Shown here in pieces: positions 58,199 to 64,000 of a DNA stretch of 64,000 nt. Source of the stretch: Megascapheus bottae (taxonomy: Eukaryota; Chordata; Mammalia; Rodentia; Geomyidae); assembly GCA_024803745.1 (NCBI GenBank), contig JANJXV010000004.1, positions 46,618,358 to 46,682,357 of the forward strand. Reading direction: 5' to 3'. The position numbers were made by a program, and so were the translations under genes. Below the pieces are notes generated by a model. It searched no databases, had not been told where the DNA came from, and saw only the letters and a program-made list of their open reading frames with translations. The first letter of the stretch is position 1; the number at the start of each line of letters is the position of its first letter.

Positions 58199-58392
58199 GC
58201 CTGGCACAGTGACTCAAGCCTGTAATCCCAGCTACTTCAGAGGCTGATATCTGAGGATCTGTTAAAAGCCAACCCTGGCACTAAAGAACATGAGACTCTT
58301 ATCTCCAATTAATCACTAAAAAATGGGAAGTGGGGCTGTAGCTCAAGGGGTAGACCTAAGTCCCATGACCAACAATAAATAAATAAATAAAT
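58199..58392 (+). mobile_element. B1-like/ID dimeric SINE with TSD
   Basis: 'gcctggcacagtgactcaag', 'cccagctacttcagaggctg', a shortened right half ('ggctgtagctcaaggggtag') and an (AAAT)n tail. Flanked by ggtactgag at 58190-58198 and 58393-58401. Confidence 0.93.
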
Positions 58393-58816
58393 GGTACTGA
58401 GAGGACAATATGCTTCATACATCAGATTAAGTAAATTGAAAAGAGGTTAAGGAGTTCTCTTTTCCCATAGACATATTCATACTGCAGAGCAGATACATGG
58501 GTACCAGAGAAGACAGTGTATGTTGTCCGCACTATTTATGCCGTTAGCTGTCCTTGTTAATAGAAAGCAATGATGTGACATTCCTAAAGTAGAAATCTGT
58601 ATTGGGCCTCCCACAATTAGCGATATATGTGTTCTTGGGCAGAGAATAGGATCAAAGTACATTGCATAAATGCATAAAAATGTCTAGATCAAGCCCATTA
58701 AAACGGTGAGATTATTATATGAGGATTAAACTAAGTAATCAAAGAAATCACTTACAAAGAGAGTACTTACTTTTTTTCAATAACATGCTTACTTTCAGAA
58801 TCTCCAATGAAATTGC

Positions 58817-58865
58817 ATGCCTGGCATCAGTGGCTTATGCCTGTAGCCACCCACTAGCTAACCAG
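58817..58865 (+). mobile_element. B1-like SINE fragment
   Basis: 'gcctggcatcagtggcttat' then 'gcctgtagcc' matches the first 30-40 bases of the B1-like half only. Confidence 0.55.
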
Positions 58866-59294
58866 TGTTATATGGTAGATCCAGTCAAGAGAACAGAGAA
58901 GCCACGATTTAAAAGTCCGAAGTTTTGAGACTTTATTGGAATGATGCTAGTGGGCAGCAGTGGGTCTCCACTCTCAATGCCCTACAACCCTGAATACAAC
59001 TAACACATGGTTTATGTGCATGAAACCACACATGGTGCATGAAACTAATCTTAAAGTAGAAAGCAAATCAGATGTGAACACATTGAACTGAACACAAAAT
59101 CAGTGAATACTTAAAAAAGATATTAAATATAAGCCAAAAGAAATTAAATGTGGAAATAATCAAGGTGAATCAACAACTATATATAAGGAGAGTAAGATTT
59201 TTTGGGGGGGAGACTTACCAACTCAAAATACATTTGTAAACTAAAGAATATCATCTATTATTATGACCTTCTGTTTAAACCCAGGCTCCTTTCT

Positions 59295-59495
59295 TCACCA
59301 GAAGACTGAGATCTAAAGATCTTAATTTGAAGCCAGCCAAGGTGGAAATGTTTATAAGAATCTTGTCTCCAATTAATCACCAAAAAGCCAGAAGATGAGG
59401 AGTTGTGACACAAATGATGTAGTGCTAGCCTTGTGGAAAAAAAGCCCAGAAACAATGTCTAGGCCCAGAGTTCAAGCCCCAGGACCGGCATGCAA
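59295..59495 (+). mobile_element. B1-like/ID dimeric SINE, 5'-truncated
   Basis: 'gaagactgagatctaaagat', linker 'ctccaattaatcaccaaaaa', right half to 'gttcaagccccaggaccggc', then an AAT-rich tail. Confidence 0.88.
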
Positions 59496-60087
59496 ATTAA
59501 TAATAATGATTATAATTATTATTTTCTTTCCACACTTTTGAAATGAGGCAACTAAAATCATTGTACCTAACCACATAACTGGTAATTATCTAAAAGCTCA
59601 AATAAAGATTAGTTTGAAAATTGAAGCCAATCCATCTGGTAAATAGCCTCAGACTGCCAAACCAGTGCTACAGAGAGAAACAAACCTTAATTAAACAGAG
59701 TATTTTGGACTTTGCTATCCCAAGAAAATGTCCACTGTCAGGTATTTTTCTGCTGAGTACTATGTCTGATGGACGGCACTTGCTAATATATCCTTGTGAT
59801 TATCATCATCATTATTGATACTCGTCAATTTTTAATGGTTTTCTTGCTAAGCATCATACCTTCTGTGACATTTCTTCCTCCCTGAAATATCTTAATATTG
59901 CTACAACTGATAATCCTGATTAAACCAGAAAATCATACTGAAATTGAGTAAGCCTGTCTAAAAACACAAGCACTTACTTATTTACTAGTTAAAAAGCACA
60001 TCACAGAGAACATTCACTCTAACCTAACATTATTTTACCATGCAATAAAACATTTTAAAAATATTTACTGAAAATAAAAATATATCA
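59496..60087. other. unique AT-rich sequence
   Basis: No gene or repeat recognised. Confidence 0.4.
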
Positions 60088-60215
60088 GTTAGTAGGTAAT
60101 TGCCTAACAGTTGTAATCCTAGCTATTTAGCGTGCTAAGATTAGAGGAAACTCTTTTGAAAACAGCCTAGGAATTAAAGTCTTTGAAAGTCCATCTCCAA
60201 AAATAACTGGCCTTC
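60088..60215 (+). mobile_element. B1-like SINE remnant, strongly diverged
   Basis: 'ttgtaatcctagctatttag' and 'aagtctttgaaagtccatctcc' (near 60178) recall the B1-like half and linker. Confidence 0.5.
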
Positions 60216-60308
60216 AGCCTGTCTCTGGCAGTACAACATTAGCCAAATGAGAGTATGATGCCGTGAATCAAACCTTTTTACTGCCAAAGTGAAAAAGATA
60301 GGTAAGTA

Positions 60309-60352
60309 AATAGATAGATAGATAGAGATATAGGTAGATAGATAGATAGATT
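60309..60352. repeat. (GATA)n microsatellite
   Basis: Imperfect GATA repeat of about 10 units, followed by further GATA-like sequence to 60378. Confidence 0.95.
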
Positions 60353-60944
60353 TATTTATAGATATATAGAGAGATAGGTACCTTGGATGGATGATAGATG
60401 GTAGGTATGTATTGAAATCTTTAGTAAATATGAATGCCCATGTTACCAATGAAATATTTTTAATTCTGTTTCAAATAGCACATCCAATACTAACAGTCTG
60501 ACTATTATATGTAAGTGTTTTACTTTATAATCACTCTTTCATCATTCATTAATTCCTTCATGCATTTCTTTTGTTAATCCATTAATACATCTACTTTCTT
60601 AAGTAGTGAATTGACTAGAAAATATATTCATTTATCTAGCAATTGAGACACAATAGATGTGTTTTTTCAACCCCTGAATCTCTATATAATCATAATGAGC
60701 AGCAAAACAACAGACCTAAATAAAATATTAAATTCAATTTTTGTCACTGACTCAAATGACTAATTTAATACATACATGCATAGTCATGTTATTTAGATTC
60801 ACGAGAGTCCCAGGAATAAGATTTAAAGGATTAAGTTGTTTAGTTTTCAAAAACCCATTTCAAGCTCTCTGTATATGACACAGCTCACAGTTGCTGAGTC
60901 ATTGTGACTGCATCTTTTGGCTGTTTTTTTTTGGTTGATTTAAA

Positions 60945-61100
60945 AAATCTTTTTATTATCATAAAGTAGCTGTACAAAGGAATTACCATTCAACTAATCA
61001 GTTTTTGAATTCAATGCGTCTTCATCAATGTACCCCTTTCAACACTCTTCCCTCATTTTCCTTAATTCTGTATGATATGCATTGAGTTTTAACTGTATTC
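60945..61100 (-). repeat. tail X repeat, antisense
   Basis: The reverse complement shows 'agagtgttgaaaggggtaca', 'gaagacgcattgaattcaaa', 'ggaattcctttgtaca'-like and 'gataataaaaaga', aligning with the sense copy at 56.9 kb. Confidence 0.62.
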
Positions 61101-61433
61101 TCCCCTGTCTTCTCTGGGGAATGTAAGTCATGTTGCACCTTTTATAGGGCAAAGAAACTGACAAACAAATCTTAGAACAATCTTTTGCTTAACTGTCCTG
61201 TTCGGCATCCATTCTAGAAATTGCAAAACCAAGAGTCCTGTTTTGCCCTCAGAAAAACGAGCTGGAATTATCAGTTAGCTATGTCTCTTTGCATGAAACT
61301 TTCTTTTTCCTAAGAAAGGATAAATGTGCTTGCATAAGTTATTTTAGAGTCACTTTTCATACTCTAAAATGAGGGCACTGTATCCATTTCAGAGTGAAAA
61401 ATACTTTCCTGTTAGAAATGTTTATGTTGAAAG

Positions 61434-61582
61434 AAAGGAAGATAGAAAGAGACACAGAGAGAAAAACAGAGAGGAAAAGACAGAGAGAGACACACACACA
61501 GAGAAAGACAGAGAGAGAGACAGAGAGAGATGGAGAGACACATAGAGAGACAGAGAGAGAGAGGCAGAGAGCAGAGAGAGAA
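61434..61582. repeat. GA/CA-rich low-complexity tract
   Basis: About 150 bp of imperfect (AGAGAC)/(GA) repeat. The Arg-Glu-Thr frames on both strands are artefacts. Confidence 0.95.
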
Positions 61583-62255
61583 CAGCAAAATAATCCCCTC
61601 AACCACACAAAGGACGACTTCATGGAAGACCTTCACACTGAAAAATCAGCCTTGAATCCTGCTGATCATTATTGAAACATCTGTATTCACTTCACACTGA
61701 CCCTGGCACTAATCAGCCAGGAAGTGCAACAAGCACTGGGAGAAAGTATACAAAGATAAAATACCAAATGGTATGAATATTAAAATCATAAATACAATAA
61801 AACAAGATAATGAGTGTCCTCAATTACAATAAAGCTAAAGCCCAATTAAAACATAATCACTGACTTATTATTCAGAATTTTTTAGAGATCGTATTTAGCT
61901 GATTTGTTACACTCATTTCCCTTTAAAAGATTTCATCATCACTCTCTTCTTTTGCATATCCACTTTAAGAAGATTCATTTATCCATCTAATTGAATAATT
62001 AGGCTTTTTTGATTAATTGTTTTAAATAATTTCATGTCATGGGTATCTTCTCACTGAAATGCTTTTATATTATCTTCTGTGCCTTGATGTTCTTGCTATA
62101 AATTATAAGTAATCACATCTTTTCACCTCTCTCTCTGGAAACACTAAAGAGGGCTGTGTTTAGTTGGAAAGTTTCTTACTAGGTCTTCTCTCTCATCCTT
62201 CATTTTCTTTCCTAATTGTCACAACTGCAGGCTGGCATGAATTTCATCATTCACG
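61583..62255. other. unique AT-rich sequence
   Basis: No gene or repeat recognised. Confidence 0.4.
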
Positions 62256-62260
62256 AATAT

Positions 62261-62662
62261 TTAAACAGTGAAGTTATAAACACGCCGTGGCCCCCACTCC
62301 CTTCCTATGTTCCTCCTTACTTCTACATGCAATATTCCCAGCTTCAAAGGCTTCCCCAGGGTTCTGAGCCCAGTAGAAAATCCTGATAATAAGTGACATT
62401 TGAGTGGATTTTGAGAAATTAGTTTATTAACAATATATCCAACCCAAAGCTCTATATTAACAGTATCAAGACAGTGGTGCAGGACAGAACCCAATACCAC
62501 AGTGTTTCTCTTGGCATAAAAGCAATTTCCCATATGAGAAATGATCTCAAAGATTATTGGAAGGTCAGTATTGGAGGTGATTCCTTCTGATAAGTCTGGA
62601 GAGTCTGAAATCGTGGAAGCCAGTTCTAGAGGTTGGAGAGCACTCCCATTTGTGATAGCCAC
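62261..62662 (-). other. 133-residue open frame, unrecognised
   Basis: One of the longer open frames here outside simple repeats and L1, starting MAITNGSALQPLELASTIS. I see no signal peptide, membrane segment or known motif, and no splice context that would make it a gene. Chance remains the best explanation; a fragment of an old retroelement is also possible. Confidence 0.12.
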
Positions 62663-63299
62663 CTAGCTTCTCTCTCAAGATCAAATGCATTTCCACTGAA
62701 GGAATTACATGGCCAAGTCTGCCAGGGCTTGACTGCACCCTGTCTTCTATATCCCTCACTCACTAATCCCACTTCTATAAAAGAAGCTGAAGTGAAGTGT
62801 TTCTTTTGCCTCAAATACAAACTAGGTTGTCACTTGATCTTATTTGCCCTTTAACTGACTCATAATTGTTCAGAATATTCCTGCAATATTGCGCTCTCTC
62901 TCCCCCCCCCTCTTTTTTACTAACAAACTGATGCCCTTGTGATTGCTTCTTCAATATCAACCTCTGTATGTGACAACTTTATAAATATGGCACTAGTAGA
63001 GTCATTCTGACTTCTCATAGGGACTGGTAACTATGTAGTTTCAAATCAAGGAGAGAGATTAGTACAATATCAGTTTTATTTTCAGGAGCAAATTATGTCT
63101 ATCCAAGAAATGAAATACAATGAGGTGGGACTTTTTATGAATCTGGATCAGAACAACTAGTTTTAGATTAAATTTAAAAGAGATGGAGCTATTAACACTC
63201 CAGGAGGAAGAAGAAAAATCTTTCTGTTGCAATGTTTTAACTGCAATCATGTCATTGGGGAACAAATGCAGTAGCATGATTATTTTTTAAAGCATCTGT
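62663..63299. other. unique sequence
   Basis: No gene or repeat recognised apart from a short C-run near 62902-62911. Confidence 0.4.
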
Positions 63300-63539
63300 G
63301 ATTGCAGGGTACAATTATGGCTATTTCATATATTGATTAACCTGTTTTTTTAAAGGTAATAACTATGTTAACATTTGATTTCCAAGAATGGAGCACGTTT
63401 TCTTTTAAGGGCTTGTAATACCGAAGATTATGGATAAGTCAAGTATCAGGACAAGGTGATTACTTAACATCTGTGACCAAGTAAAAGGCTAAAGGAGAAA
63501 ATCAACCAACATCTGCACTGTCAGTAAAATACTTGGGGA

Positions 63540-63745
63540 AAAAAAAACACAAGTGAAGTGTGATTAATCACCATGGATGTATGATTGAGTCAATTGACTG
63601 TTACTTTTTCATGATGATTAATCAGCTACAAAAATTATAATTGTCCCACTTCTAGTGGCTGCATGCTGTGCCCGATGACATCAGCTGGGCTATAGATACT
63701 CAATGTGTGGGTTTTCAAAAGAATATGCAAATATAACGGGGTAAG
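63540..63745. promoter_or_regulatory. candidate enhancer with paired homeodomain palindromes
   Basis: Two tgattaatca-type palindromes (63562-63571 exact; 'tgattaatca' again at 63617-63626) are followed by a CRE/E-box-like 'gatgacatcagctggg' (63676-63691) and a POU octamer-type 'atgcaaat' (63725-63732), in repeat-free DNA. Motif clustering suggests regulation but does not prove it. Confidence 0.3.
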
Positions 63746-64000
63746 GAGGGTGGAACTCCAACTCCATTGTAAGACACACCACAAGTCCTTGCCCTTATAT
63801 TAAGGTTGGAGTTTCTTTAGTAGTTTCCAAAGAGAGTATTTCTTAGGTTAATATGGCTATTTCATAACCTCATTACCACAACTGGAAATCAGAGAACTCC
63901 ATTCTTGTAAATTGGCCATTGTGACCTTGTTCAGAACATGATGAGATCCCTAACGATTTATTTTTGTCCTTTCCACTGATTTCTTTTGTGGTTAATACAA

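Overview
This window looks like mammalian nuclear DNA from a gene-poor, AT-rich interval. I found no intact protein-coding gene. The repeats point to a rodent, most likely of the Geomyoidea (kangaroo rats, pocket mice, pocket gophers). The dominant SINE is a dimer with a tRNA-Ala/ID-like left half, matching my memory of the IDL-Geo family described from that superfamily. A second dimeric SINE has a B1/7SL-like left half and the same ID-like right half. The taxonomic call is inference from repeat families and was not checked against a database.

Layout. 1-2.4 kb: one SINE and simple repeats. 3.3-6.1 kb: an ancient antisense L1 and degenerate flanking sequence. 6.3-14.4 kb: SINEs and a nested L1 cluster at 9.5-11.3 kb, including an L1 with an internal inversion and a probable 3' transduction. 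14.4-21.5 kb: mostly unique sequence, with a CpG-retaining repeat-free block at 16.5-17.2 kb. 21.5-22.3 kb: a 720-bp pure pyrimidine tract with higher-order structure. 22.3-26.5 kb: unique sequence that looks like conserved non-coding DNA. 26.5-31.7 kb: SINEs, microsatellites and an old sense L1. 31.7-40.2 kb: mostly unique, with one old LTR-like fragment and one weak exon-like open segment. 40.2-51.5 kb: the densest repeat area, with L1 ORF2 remnants on both strands, nested SINEs, LTR-like sequence and an unclassified 0.7-kb retroposon. 52.0-52.8 kb: a dUTPase (DUT) processed pseudogene inside an odd repeat mosaic. 55.0 kb: a U6 snRNA pseudogene that appears to be the 5' half of a chimeric retrocopy. 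55.3-64 kb: SINEs, simple repeats and unique DNA, ending in a stretch with paired homeodomain-type palindromes.

The parts are linked by retrotransposition rather than by a pathway. L1 supplies the machinery. The SINEs, the DUT copy, the U6 chimera and many very short L1 3' ends are its products. Target-site duplications (TSDs) could be read directly for many of them and are given below. Several of the shortest L1 copies start in the same G-rich tract of the L1 3' UTR, which suggests a recurrent stop for the reverse transcriptase. A separate L1-like 3'-end family, called 'tail X' here, occurs at least eight times, twice attached to unrelated upstream sequence.
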